Source: CALFXN01 sp964451935
GTDB lineage: Bacteria; Synergistota; Synergistia; Synergistales; Aminobacteriaceae
NCBI GenBank assembly: GCA_964451935.1
Contig: CAYVKE010000049.1
Location: 1-20,992, forward strand
Direction: 5' to 3'
DNA length: 20,992 nucleotides
Positions 8,286 through 15,839 of this stretch are shown here, piece after piece; position 1 is the stretch's first letter, and each line of letters opens with the position of its first letter. The notes under the pieces are model-generated. The model was not told where the DNA came from. It ran no database searches and saw nothing but the letters and a program-made list of their open reading frames with translations. The translations under genes were made by a program, and so were the position numbers.

Positions 8286-8519
8286 ATACGAAAATCCTTC
8301 TTCCGAAAGCCTTGGAGGGAAACGATTTCCGTCGCAGTCGCGCGATTCGGCTTCCGGAGAAGCGGCGAGGCTCTCTCCGACCGGGACGGACCCTTCGCCG
8401 AAGCGCGGGGAATACACGCACCGGCGTGCGACACGGCGTCCGGTTTCGTCCGAGACCTCCGCGTCGTCTCATCACATTCATTTTTCCGTATTTCCAGTCT
8501 CATCTGCCAAAACAAAACA

Positions 8520-8548
8520 TTGACATTTTTTTGTCATAGTGTTATTTA
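8520..8548 (+). promoter_or_regulatory. Candidate promoter of the lactate operon with overlapping inverted repeat
   Basis: A perfect -35 box TTGACA (8520-8525) is followed after 17 bases by TATTTA (8543-8548), a weak -10. Overlapping the -35 box is the inverted repeat TGACA-N6-TGTCA (8521-8536), a possible repressor or CRP/FNR-type regulator site. It would give a leader of about 265 bases before etfB. Confidence 0.45.
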
Positions 8549-8821
8549 AGAATAGAGTGAAAGAGAAGATCCCCGAGAGTTGTTTCCGAAACCCCAGTAA
8601 ACATTCGTCCGGTTTCAGAGAGTCGGTTTCTTTTCGTTATTAATATTGTGACAGTCTCCGCTCTGTGCCATCCTCTCAGGAGCGCACCCCGGGGAATGGA
8701 TCACGGCGTTTCCGTCCGAATCCGAACGACACAGGCATTCCGGCCCGCGCCGGAGATGCTGTTGTTGTTGTGCGCCGTCATGCGGACGGCGTCGATCACA
8801 TTCAAGGGGGGGGAACGGCAG

Positions 8822-9619
8822 TTGAATATCGTCATTCCGATAAAGCAGGTTCCCGAGACGAGCAACGTCAAGATGGACGAGAAGACGGGAACCATGGTGC
8901 GGGAGGGGGTCGAAAGCATCATCAATCCTCTCGACCTCTACGCAATCGAGGCCGGCATCCAGTTGAAGGACCGGTTCGGCGGCGCGGTGACGGTCATATC
9001 GATGGGGCCGCCGAACGCGGAAAAGGCGATCAAGGAAGCCATCGCGATGGGCTGCGACGGGGGAGTTCTCGTCTCCGGACGCGAGTTCGCGGGGTCCGAT
9101 ACGTGGGCGACCGCTTACGCGCTCTCGGAGTCGGTCAAAAAACTCGGCGCGTTCGACCTCATCCTCTGCGGCGAGCGCGCGACCGACGGCGACACGGGAC
9201 AGGTCGGCCCTGGGATCGCGTCGTTTCTGGACATCTCCCTGGCCACGTACGTGAGCCGGATCGTGGAAACCAACGAAACGGAGATCGTCGTCGAGCGTCT
9301 CATCGAGGACGGCTACGAGACCCTCGCGATGCGGCTCCCCGCGCTGGTCACCGTCGTCAAGGAAATCAGCTACCCAAGGCTCCCGACGCTGCGCGGCAAG
9401 CAGAAGGCCCGAAAGACGGCCGTTCCGGTCTGGGCGGCGTCGGAAATCGGGATCGACGCGGCGAACCTGGGTCTCAACGGCTCCCCGACGCGCGTCGTCA
9501 GGATCGAAATGCCGAAGGTCACCCGGGGCGGAAAGATCGTTCCCGCGCCGGACGAGGAGAGCGCCGTCCGCGCCGTGGACGGACTCGTCGATTTCCTGAA
9601 AAGCAAGGACTTCATCTAG
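8822..9619 (+). CDS. etfB: Electron-transfer flavoprotein beta subunit of a lactate dehydrogenase/Etf complex
   Basis: Beta subunit of the EtfAB flavoprotein, which takes electrons from the neighbouring lactate dehydrogenase. I start at TTG 8822 because AAGGGGGGGG (8804-8813) lies 8 bases upstream and the protein then opens in the family manner (NIVIPIKQVPETSNVKMDE). An in-frame extension to GTG 8648 is not protein-like. 265 residues, normal for EtfB. ERATDGDTGQVGPGIASFL (118-136) contains the DGDT/QVGP pattern typical of bifurcating-type EtfB, as opposed to the aerobic type with D-D-D/N-Q-T-G. LNGSPTRVVRIEMP (218-231) is the conserved C-terminal segment. In bifurcating Etfs this subunit carries the FAD that splits electrons and the NAD site. 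It corresponds to LctB of Acetobacterium woodii. Confidence 0.93.
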   Translation: MNIVIPIKQVPETSNVKMDEKTGTMVREGVESIINPLDLYAIEAGIQLKDRFGGAVTVISMGPPNAEKAIKEAIAMGCDGGVLVSGREFAGSDTWATAYALSESVKKLGAFDLILCGERATDGDTGQVGPGIASFLDISLATYVSRIVETNETEIVVERLIEDGYETLAMRLPALVTVVKEISYPRLPTLRGKQKARKTAVPVWAASEIGIDAANLGLNGSPTRVVRIEMPKVTRGGKIVPAPDEESAVRAVDGLVDFLKSKDFI

Positions 9620-9641
9620 GCCGCCCGGGGAGGACAATCAC

Positions 9642-10646
9642 ATGACCTATGCAGGCGTATGGACCATCGCGGAAGCACGGGACGGAGCGCTCCGGCAGGT
9701 TTCCTTCGAACTTCTGACCAGGGGGCGCAAACTGGCCGACAAGCGCGACACGACGCTCTCTTCGGTCGTCCTCGCAAACGGAATCAGCGACGAGACCGTA
9801 CGGGAACTCATCAAGCGAGGCGCGGACCGCGTCTACGTCGTCGACGATCCCGCGCTCGCGCATTTCACGGCCGAGACGTTCAGCAACGTCCTCGTGAAGC
9901 TCATCGATACGTACAAGCCCGAGATCATCATCGCGGCCGCGACCACGTCGGGCCGGACCCTCATGCCGCACGTCTCCATGCGGACGCACGCCGGTCTCAC
10001 GGCCGACTGCACCGACCTCGACATCGAGGACGGAACGGGCAATCTTCTCCAGACGCGACCGGCCATCGGCGGCAACATCCTGGCGACGATCAAGACGCCC
10101 GAATTCCGCCCGCAGATGTCCACCGTCCGTCCGCGATCCACGAAGCCGGCGCCGGCCGATCCGTCGCGGACGGGAGAGATCGTTCGGCTGCCGTTCGATC
10201 CGGCCCTTCGCGACGACCGCGTGCGGCGGATCGATTTCAAGGCGAACGAGGGCGAAGATGTCGACATCCAGGCCGCCGACGTCGTCGTCTCCGGAGGCAA
10301 GGGACTCAAGAAGGCCGAGAACTTCGCGCTGATCCGGGAACTCGCGGAAAAGCTCGGCGGCGCCATCGGGGCGTCGCGCGACGCCGTCGACCGGGCGTGG
10401 ATCGGGTACCCGCACCAGGTGGGGCTCAGCGGCAAGACCGTGACGCCCAAGCTCTACGTCGCGGCCGGGATCTCCGGCGCAATCCAGCACCTCGCGGGAA
10501 TGAAGACGGCCGAAACGATCGTTGCGATCAACAGCGATCCCGACGCCCAGATCTTCCGGGTCGCCGATTACGGCATCGTCGGTGATCTCTTCGAGATTCT
10601 GCCGCTCCTGAACGAACGTCTCTCCAGGGAGGTCGGTTCCAAATGA
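9642..10646 (+). CDS. etfA: Electron-transfer flavoprotein alpha subunit
   Basis: Alpha partner of EtfB, binding the electron-carrying FAD. 334 residues from ATG 9642, with GGGGAGGA upstream and a 22-base gap after etfB. The N-terminal half has the alpha/beta Etf fold, and TRPAIGGNILATI (138-150) followed by RPQMSTVRPR (156-165) is typical of the anaerobic bifurcating group. The FAD domain is complete: VVSGGKGL (215-222), GASRDAVD (243-250), QVGLSGKTV (259-267), GISGAIQH (276-283) and INSDPDAQIF (296-305). It begins directly with the Etf domain: there is no cysteine-rich ferredoxin-like extension as described for LctC of A. woodii. Its TGA overlaps the dehydrogenase ATG (ATGA), indicating coupled translation. 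Confidence 0.93.
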   Translation: MTYAGVWTIAEARDGALRQVSFELLTRGRKLADKRDTTLSSVVLANGISDETVRELIKRGADRVYVVDDPALAHFTAETFSNVLVKLIDTYKPEIIIAAATTSGRTLMPHVSMRTHAGLTADCTDLDIEDGTGNLLQTRPAIGGNILATIKTPEFRPQMSTVRPRSTKPAPADPSRTGEIVRLPFDPALRDDRVRRIDFKANEGEDVDIQAADVVVSGGKGLKKAENFALIRELAEKLGGAIGASRDAVDRAWIGYPHQVGLSGKTVTPKLYVAAGISGAIQHLAGMKTAETIVAINSDPDAQIFRVADYGIVGDLFEILPLLNERLSREVGSK

Positions 10647-12061
10647 ACTACAACAAGGTGACACCCGAAATCGTCGAACGGCTCGCCGCGATCGTCGGCG
10701 CGCGCCACGTCGTCACGAGCGAGGAGAAGATGGAGTCGTTCTCCCACGACGAGACGCCCGTCGAACAGTACGCGCACATGCCGGAAGTCGTCGTCGCCCC
10801 GCGAACCGCGCAGGAGATCGCGGAGATCATGAAGCTCGCGAACGCGGAACTCATCCCGGTCACCCCGTACGGGGCCGGGAGCGGCCTGTCGGGGGGCGCG
10901 ATTCCCGTCTTCGGCGGCATCGTCATCTCCAACGAACGCATGAACAAGATCCTCGAAATCGACTACGACAACATGATGGTCGTCGTCGAACCCGGCGTCG
11001 TCACGAACGACATCAACGCCCCGATCGCCGAGCACGGCCTGTTCTACGCGGGCTACCCGATGAGCGTGGAGACGTGCTTCGTCGGCGGCAACGTCGCGGA
11101 AAACGCGGGCGGCGGCAAGGCCGTGAAGTACGGCGTCACGGGCCGCTACGTCATGGGAATGGAACTCGTCACGCCGACGGGCGAGATCGTCCAGCTCGGC
11201 GGCAAGCTCGTCAAGGACGTCACGGGATACGACATCAAGCAGCTCATCGTCGGCTCTGAGGGGACGCTCGGCTTCGTCACGAAGGTCATCCTCAAGCTCT
11301 CACCGCTGCCGAAGTTCAAGGTCGATCTGCTCGTCCTCTTCAGGGACCCGAAGTCGGCGATCAACATGGTGCCCGTCATCATGTCGAAAGGCGGCATCAT
11401 CCCGACGTCGATCGAGTTCATGGACAAGCTCTCCTGCCAAACGTCGTGCGAATACCTCAACGAACACCTTCCGTACCACGAGGCGGGCGCCATGCTCCTC
11501 ATCGAGGTGGACGGCACGCGGCAGGACGCCGTCTCCGAGGACGCCGAGACGATCGGCGAACTCTGCCTCGAAAACGACGCCATCGAAGTGTACGTCGCGG
11601 ACAACTACACGACGCAGGAACGCTGCTGGAGCGTCCGGCGCAACATCGCCGAAGCGTTCAAGGTCGTCAGTCCGCATCAGAGCCTCGAGGACATCGTCGT
11701 CCCGATCGCCGCGATTCCGGCGTTCATCCCCGAGGTCGAAAAGATCGCCGAAAAGTACGACATCCTGATCCCCTCCTACGGCCACGCGGGCGACGGCAAC
11801 CTCCACTCCACGCTCGTCAAGAACCCGAAGCACAGCATGGAGCAGTGGTTCGACATCGAGAAGAAGGCCGTCGTCGAACTCTACGAGGTCGTGAAGAAAC
11901 TCGGCGGAACGATCAGCGGCGAGCACGGCATCGGCTGCAAGCGCAAGCCCTTCATGAACATCGTGGCGGGTCCGCAGGAGCTTGAGCTGATGCGGCGCAT
12001 CAAGAGGGCGTTCGACCCGAACAACATCATGAACCCCGGCAAGATCTTCGACATGGAGTAG
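10643..12061 (+). CDS. FAD-dependent lactate dehydrogenase (GlcD/LctD family)
   Basis: Oxidises a 2-hydroxy acid, here most likely D-lactate, to pyruvate and passes electrons to EtfAB. 472 residues, usual for the GlcD family. FAD-binding PCMH domain about 45-220: PYGAGSGLSGGAIPVFGGIV (75-94) is the pyrophosphate loop, and VGGNVAENAGGGKAVKYGVT (147-166) follows. C-terminal FAD-oxidase domain: SYGHAGDGNLHSTL (378-391) with H381/H388, and SGEHGIGCKRKPFM (425-438) with E427/H428, the metal and substrate site of this family. The ATG overlaps etfA by four bases, with GGGAGG upstream. Context (etfBA, larA, lctP) favours lactate over glycolate; glycolate oxidase normally has GlcE/GlcF, absent here. 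Isomer preference is inferred from A. woodii LctD. Confidence 0.92.
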   Translation: MNYNKVTPEIVERLAAIVGARHVVTSEEKMESFSHDETPVEQYAHMPEVVVAPRTAQEIAEIMKLANAELIPVTPYGAGSGLSGGAIPVFGGIVISNERMNKILEIDYDNMMVVVEPGVVTNDINAPIAEHGLFYAGYPMSVETCFVGGNVAENAGGGKAVKYGVTGRYVMGMELVTPTGEIVQLGGKLVKDVTGYDIKQLIVGSEGTLGFVTKVILKLSPLPKFKVDLLVLFRDPKSAINMVPVIMSKGGIIPTSIEFMDKLSCQTSCEYLNEHLPYHEAGAMLLIEVDGTRQDAVSEDAETIGELCLENDAIEVYVADNYTTQERCWSVRRNIAEAFKVVSPHQSLEDIVVPIAAIPAFIPEVEKIAEKYDILIPSYGHAGDGNLHSTLVKNPKHSMEQWFDIEKKAVVELYEVVKKLGGTISGEHGIGCKRKPFMNIVAGPQELELMRRIKRAFDPNNIMNPGKIFDME

Positions 12062-12082
12062 CACGGGAGAGGAGACGACGAT

Positions 12083-13360
12083 ATGGCGCGGATCAGCCTG
12101 CCCTACGGCAAGGGGCGCCTGACGGCGGACATTCCCGACGATCGGCTCGCGGGGGTGCTCATCTCCAGGGCGCACGAATACAGGCCGGACAAGAGCGAAG
12201 AGGGACTCGTGCTCGCAGCGCTCGAACATCCGGTCGATTCCCCGCGGCTGCGCGATCTCGCCCGGGGACGGAAGAACATCGTCATCATCTCGAGCGACCA
12301 CACGCGTCCGGTCCCGAGCCGCGTCACGATGCCCCCGCTCCTCGCGGAGATCCGCGCGGGCGCGCCGGACGCGGACGTCGCGATCCTCGTCGCGACGGGC
12401 GGCCACCGTGCGTCGACGCGGGAGGAACTCGTCGCGAAATACGGCGAGGACATCGTCGAGACGACGCGGATCGTCATTCATGACAGCCGCGACGAAAGCG
12501 CCCACGTGCGCATCGGAACGCTGCCTTCGGGCGGCTCCCTCGAACTCAACAAAACCGCGTGGAAGGCGGATCTTCTCGTCGCCGAAGGATTCATCGAACC
12601 GCATTTCTTCGCCGGGTTCTCGGGGGGACGCAAGAGCGTCCTCCCGGGGATCGTGAGCTACCCCACCGTCATGGCGAACCACTGCTCCGAATTCATCGCG
12701 AGCGACCGCGCCCGGACGGGAATCCTCGACGGCAATCCGCTTCACGTCGACATGCTCTACGCGGCCGAAAAGGCGCGTCTCGCGTTCATCCTCAACGTCG
12801 TCATCGACGCGGACAAACACGTCATCGCGGCGTTCGCGGGACACAGGGAGCGCGCGCACGAGGCAGGATGCGCATTCGTGTCCGACCTCGCGGGCGTCGA
12901 CGCGCGCCCGGCCGACATCGTCATCACGAGCAACGGGGGGTACCCGCTCGACCAGAACATCTACCAGTCCGTCAAGGGCATGACGGCCGCCGAGGCTTCG
13001 TGCAAACCGGGCGGGGTCATCATCATCGCCTCGGAATGCAGCGACGGCCACGGGGGCGAGAGCTTCTACCGCGCGTTCGCCGAGGAGCCTTCGGTTCAAA
13101 GGATCATGGACGGAATCCTCGCGCGCGGCCGGGACGAGACCATCCCCGACCAGTGGGAGATCCAGGTTCTCGCGCGGATCCTCCTGAAATACACCGTCAT
13201 CATGGTCACCGGCGTCCCTCGCGAGATCGTGGAGAACATGTCCATGAAGTGGGCGTGCGACATGGAAACGGCGGTTTCGATGGCGAAGGCAATAACGGGA
13301 GGTGAGCATTCGACCTTTACCGTGATTCCCGACGGCATCGCCGTCATCGTCCGGCAATAG
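12083..13360 (+). CDS. larA: Nickel-pincer lactate racemase (LarA family)
   Basis: Interconverts L- and D-lactate through the nickel-pincer nucleotide cofactor, here probably to supply the isomer used by the dehydrogenase. 425 residues, the usual length. Residues matching those reported for Lactobacillus plantarum LarA fall at the same numbers: D72 and R75 in SSDHTRP, H108 in ATGGHR, H174 and the cofactor-linked K184 in EPHFFAGFSGGRKSVLPG, H200, and Y294/Q295/K298 in IYQSVKG. So the protein should be active if the cofactor is made; the maturation genes larB, larC and larE are not in the window. LarA homologues also include racemases of other 2-hydroxy acids, but the lactate context is strong. 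Starts 21 bases after the dehydrogenase, with GGAG at 12071-12074. Confidence 0.93.
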   Translation: MARISLPYGKGRLTADIPDDRLAGVLISRAHEYRPDKSEEGLVLAALEHPVDSPRLRDLARGRKNIVIISSDHTRPVPSRVTMPPLLAEIRAGAPDADVAILVATGGHRASTREELVAKYGEDIVETTRIVIHDSRDESAHVRIGTLPSGGSLELNKTAWKADLLVAEGFIEPHFFAGFSGGRKSVLPGIVSYPTVMANHCSEFIASDRARTGILDGNPLHVDMLYAAEKARLAFILNVVIDADKHVIAAFAGHRERAHEAGCAFVSDLAGVDARPADIVITSNGGYPLDQNIYQSVKGMTAAEASCKPGGVIIIASECSDGHGGESFYRAFAEEPSVQRIMDGILARGRDETIPDQWEIQVLARILLKYTVIMVTGVPREIVENMSMKWACDMETAVSMAKAITGGEHSTFTVIPDGIAVIVRQ

Positions 13361-13419
13361 CGCCACGTCGCATTCAGGCGTCACATTTCACGTCACGGCA
13401 TCGTTCCTTTTTATGAATT

Positions 13420-13430
13420 GTTCCCGGAAC
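13420..13430. repeat. Small palindrome in the larA-lctP spacer
   Basis: GTTCCCGGAAC is a perfect 5-1-5 dyad in the 119-base spacer ahead of lctP, next to an AT-rich TTTTTATGAATTG. Could be an operator or internal promoter region; also short enough to be chance. Confidence 0.25.
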
Positions 13431-13479
13431 CGCAAAAAATGTGGTCCATCAATGAACACATAAAGGGAGGATTGACGAA

Positions 13480-15141
13480 ATGTACGCTTTTCTGGCCTTT
13501 CTGCCCATTCTCGTCGCTATCGTTCTGATGGTCAGCTTCAACTGGCCCGCGAAAAAGGCGCTCCCGGTCTCCTGGCTCCTGACGGTCATCGTCGCCCTGT
13601 TCGCGTGGAAGATGAGCTTCCTGCACGTCGCGGCCTTCACGGTCTTCGGCGCGCTGAGCGCGTTCGACGTTCTCGTCATCATCTTCGGCGCCATCCTGAT
13701 CCTGAACACGCTGACGATCTCCGGCGCCATGACGACGATCAACAACGGCTTCAGCGACATCACGCACGACCGCCGCGTCCAGGCGATCATCATCGGCTGG
13801 ATGTTCGGCGCCTTCATCGAGGGCGCGGCCGGATTCGGAACTCCCGCAGCCCTGGCCGGTCCGCTGCTCGTCGGGCTCGGATTTCCGCCGCTCGCGGCGG
13901 CCATCGTCGCGCTGATCTTCAACAGCACGCCGGTCTCCTTCGGCGCGGTCGGAACGCCCATCGCGGGCGCGATGTCCACGCTCGCGAGCGACCTTCAGGC
14001 GGTCAGCGCCAACCCGGAAATCTTCCGGCTCACGCTCACGAACTGGGTCGCGATGTTCCACGGCATGTGCGGAATCTTCCTCCCGGTGCTCGCCATGTGC
14101 CTTCTCACCTGGTTCTTCGGCGAGAAAAAGTCCATCAAGGGAGGCCTCGAAGTGACGCCGTTCGCGATCTTCTCGGGCCTCGCCTTCGTCGTTCCCTATG
14201 TCCTCATCGCGCACCTGTTCGGTCCCGAACTCCCCTCTCTCGCCGGCGCGTTCATCGGCCTCGGAATCGTCGTCACCGCGGCGAAGAAGGGCTTCCTGAT
14301 GCCGAAGACCACGTGGGACTTCCCCGACAAGTCGAAGTGGCCCGCTTCGTGGAAGTCGACGAGCGAAACAGGCGACATCGGCGAGGCGAAGATGTCGCTT
14401 CTCAAGGCGTGGACGCCCTATATCCTGATCGCGATCATTCTTGTCATCACGCGGGTTCCGGCGCTCGGGCTCAAGGGGCTCCTCTCCGCCCAGAAGATCA
14501 TGATCCCGAACATCCTCGGCGTCGAGAAGCTGACCTACGGATTCGCCTGGGCGTACCTTCCGGGGACGATCCCGTTCATCCTGATCGCGCTCGTCACGCA
14601 CGTCCTTCACGACATGAGCCTCTCCCAGGTCAAGCAGGCGTGGTGCAGGACGTTCAAACAGATCACCGGGGCGGCGATCGCCCTCGTGGCGGGCGTCGCG
14701 ATGGTCCAGATCATGCTCAAGTCCGGCTCTAACGGAGCGGGGCTCGACAGCATGCTGACGACGATGGCGAAGGCGATCGCGAGCGGAACCGGGGCGCTCT
14801 ACGTCTGGTTCGCACCGTTCGTAGGGATCCTCGGGGCCTTCATGTCCGGCTCGAACACGGTCTCGAACATCCTCTTCTCGTCGCTCCAGTTCAACACGGC
14901 GCACATCCTCGGGATGCCCGAGATCCTCATCGTCACGCTCCAGGTCGTCGGCGGCGCGATCGGAAACATGATCTGCGTCAACAACGTCGTCGCGGTCTGC
15001 GCGACGGTCGGATGCGCGGACGCGGAGGGGATCATCATCCGCCGGAACTCGATCCCGTGCTTCATCTACGCGATCATCGTCGCGGCGGTCATGGCGTATC
15101 TCATCTCGAACGGCTTCAACCCGCTCCCGCTGAAGGTTTAG
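13480..15141 (+). CDS. lctP: L-lactate permease (LctP family)
   Basis: Inner-membrane symporter importing lactate (the family also takes glycolate). 553 residues, matching LctP/GlcA. Many hydrophobic segments are spread over the whole length; the first is about 5-20. The family signature is clear: GAFIEGAAGFGTPAALAGPL (110-129), then NSTPVSFGAVGTPI (148-161), and near the C-terminus GSNTVSNILFSSLQ, where the second half of the transporter repeats the theme. AAGGGAGG (13463-13470) lies 9 bases before the ATG. The 119-base spacer after larA is longer than the others in the operon, so an internal promoter is possible, but the direction and the shared lactate theme suggest one transcription unit. 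Followed by a strong terminator. It occupies the role of LctE in A. woodii. Confidence 0.95.
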   Translation: MYAFLAFLPILVAIVLMVSFNWPAKKALPVSWLLTVIVALFAWKMSFLHVAAFTVFGALSAFDVLVIIFGAILILNTLTISGAMTTINNGFSDITHDRRVQAIIIGWMFGAFIEGAAGFGTPAALAGPLLVGLGFPPLAAAIVALIFNSTPVSFGAVGTPIAGAMSTLASDLQAVSANPEIFRLTLTNWVAMFHGMCGIFLPVLAMCLLTWFFGEKKSIKGGLEVTPFAIFSGLAFVVPYVLIAHLFGPELPSLAGAFIGLGIVVTAAKKGFLMPKTTWDFPDKSKWPASWKSTSETGDIGEAKMSLLKAWTPYILIAIILVITRVPALGLKGLLSAQKIMIPNILGVEKLTYGFAWAYLPGTIPFILIALVTHVLHDMSLSQVKQAWCRTFKQITGAAIALVAGVAMVQIMLKSGSNGAGLDSMLTTMAKAIASGTGALYVWFAPFVGILGAFMSGSNTVSNILFSSLQFNTAHILGMPEILIVTLQVVGGAIGNMICVNNVVAVCATVGCADAEGIIIRRNSIPCFIYAIIVAAVMAYLISNGFNPLPLKV

Positions 15142-15204
15142 GGAACGGGAACCCGCACAACGCGAAGCGACGCAAACAGCGACACCCCCGGTCGGAGGAA
15201 CGAA

Positions 15205-15239
15205 GCGGGCTTCCCGGAATTCCCGGGAAGCCCGCTTTT
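15205..15239 (+). terminator. Strong terminator of the lactate operon, possibly bidirectional
   Basis: 13-base arms GCGGGCTTCCCGG (15205-15217) and CCGGGAAGCCCGC (15223-15235) with a 5-base loop, followed by TTTT. It lies between the convergent lctP and dctQ ends. Read on the minus strand the stem is followed by TTCGTTCC, so it may also stop dctQ transcripts, though less well. Confidence 0.8.
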
Positions 15240-15271
15240 CGTCCTGTGCGCCCGCTGTGAACGGGAAAGCT

Positions 15272-15838
15272 TCAGGGCGCCGGAGGCGCGAAGATGTTCC
15301 GTCCTTCGACGACGATGTCGCAGACCGAATAGGCCAGCATGACGAGCGACGCTGCTGGCATGCACGAATACAGCAGCGACTTGGGAATCTGAAAGACCGT
15401 CGTCAGCTCCGTCGCCGTGAGCGTCAGCCGCAGCGAGTACCAGAAGAAGACCGCCTGGAAGGCCGTGCTGAGCGCCGCGATCAGAAGGCGGTACCAGCCG
15501 CGGGAACGCTCGCCCGGGAGGCGCGGCGAAATCCAGTCGCCGACGCAGAAGTGCCCCTTCTCGGCCCAGAGAAGCGCCGCGCCGTAAAAGACGAGGCCCG
15601 CGAAGCACATCTCGACGATCTCGTCGAACCAGTGCATCGACACGAGCGGAAGCAGATGCTGGAGGAGCGCCGCGGCGCCCGCGAACCCCCTGTCCGACAG
15701 GGTGATGCTCAGATCGTTCGTGAGTCGGAGCAGGACGTTGGCGATGAGAAGCGCCGACAACACGAAAAAGAGAACGATCGCCGCACATCGCAACACGGCG
15801 CGAACGCCGCGGTCGAGCGTCGGGAAGAACCGGTCCAC
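15272..15838 (-). CDS. dctQ: TRAP transporter small membrane subunit (DctQ)
   Basis: Small four-helix membrane component of a tripartite ATP-independent periplasmic transporter, which joins DctM to the solute-bound DctP. 188 residues, starting at GTG 15838, one base after the dctM stop, with a GGGGGG ribosome site formed by the last dctM codons. Hydrophobic segments are at about residues 15-37, 70-90, 115-140 and 150-175. The motif WAEKGHFCVGDWISPRLPG (91-109) is typical of DctQ, where helix 2 ends in a conserved G-H loop. Last gene of the TRAP operon, convergent with lctP. The family is poorly conserved, so identification rests partly on its place next to dctM. Confidence 0.88.
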   Translation of the reverse strand: MDRFFPTLDRGVRAVLRCAAIVLFFVLSALLIANVLLRLTNDLSITLSDRGFAGAAALLQHLLPLVSMHWFDEIVEMCFAGLVFYGAALLWAEKGHFCVGDWISPRLPGERSRGWYRLLIAALSTAFQAVFFWYSLRLTLTATELTTVFQIPKSLLYSCMPAASLVMLAYSVCDIVVEGRNIFAPPAP

Positions 15839-15839
15839 G

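Larger units (their letters stand above)
8176..8821. other. Long divergent non-coding region between cyclase and lactate operon
   Basis: 646 bases without a supported gene. The half next to the cyclase (8176-8460) is GC-rich and open in several frames, but the translations are arginine-rich or low in protein-like pattern. 8500-8660 is AT-rich and holds the best promoter toward etfB. Just ahead of etfB are two small dyads, TCCGG-N6-CCGGA near 8741-8756 and GCCGTC-N5-GACGGC at 8774-8790, which could fold in the leader. No transcription-factor gene is present here, unlike the lctA position in Acetobacterium woodii. Confidence 0.6.

Noticed and set aside
6325..8286. A 653-codon open frame on the plus strand opposite the diguanylate cyclase
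   Set aside because: Same kind of composition artefact; the minus strand encodes clear SBP_bac_3, PAS and GGDEF domains.
8648..8821. 58-residue N-terminal extension of EtfB from an upstream GTG
   Set aside because: EtfB proteins start at the NIVIPIKQVP-type strand, and a strong ribosome site precedes the TTG at 8822; the extension is not conserved-looking.
10643..12061. Glycolate oxidase GlcD as the identity of the dehydrogenase
   Set aside because: No glcE or glcF nearby; etfBA, larA and lctP neighbours fit lactate better. Glycolate cannot be fully excluded from sequence alone.
11300..13384. A 694-codon minus-strand open frame opposite the dehydrogenase and larA
   Set aside because: Low-complexity charged translation with no domain; the plus strand carries conserved enzymes.
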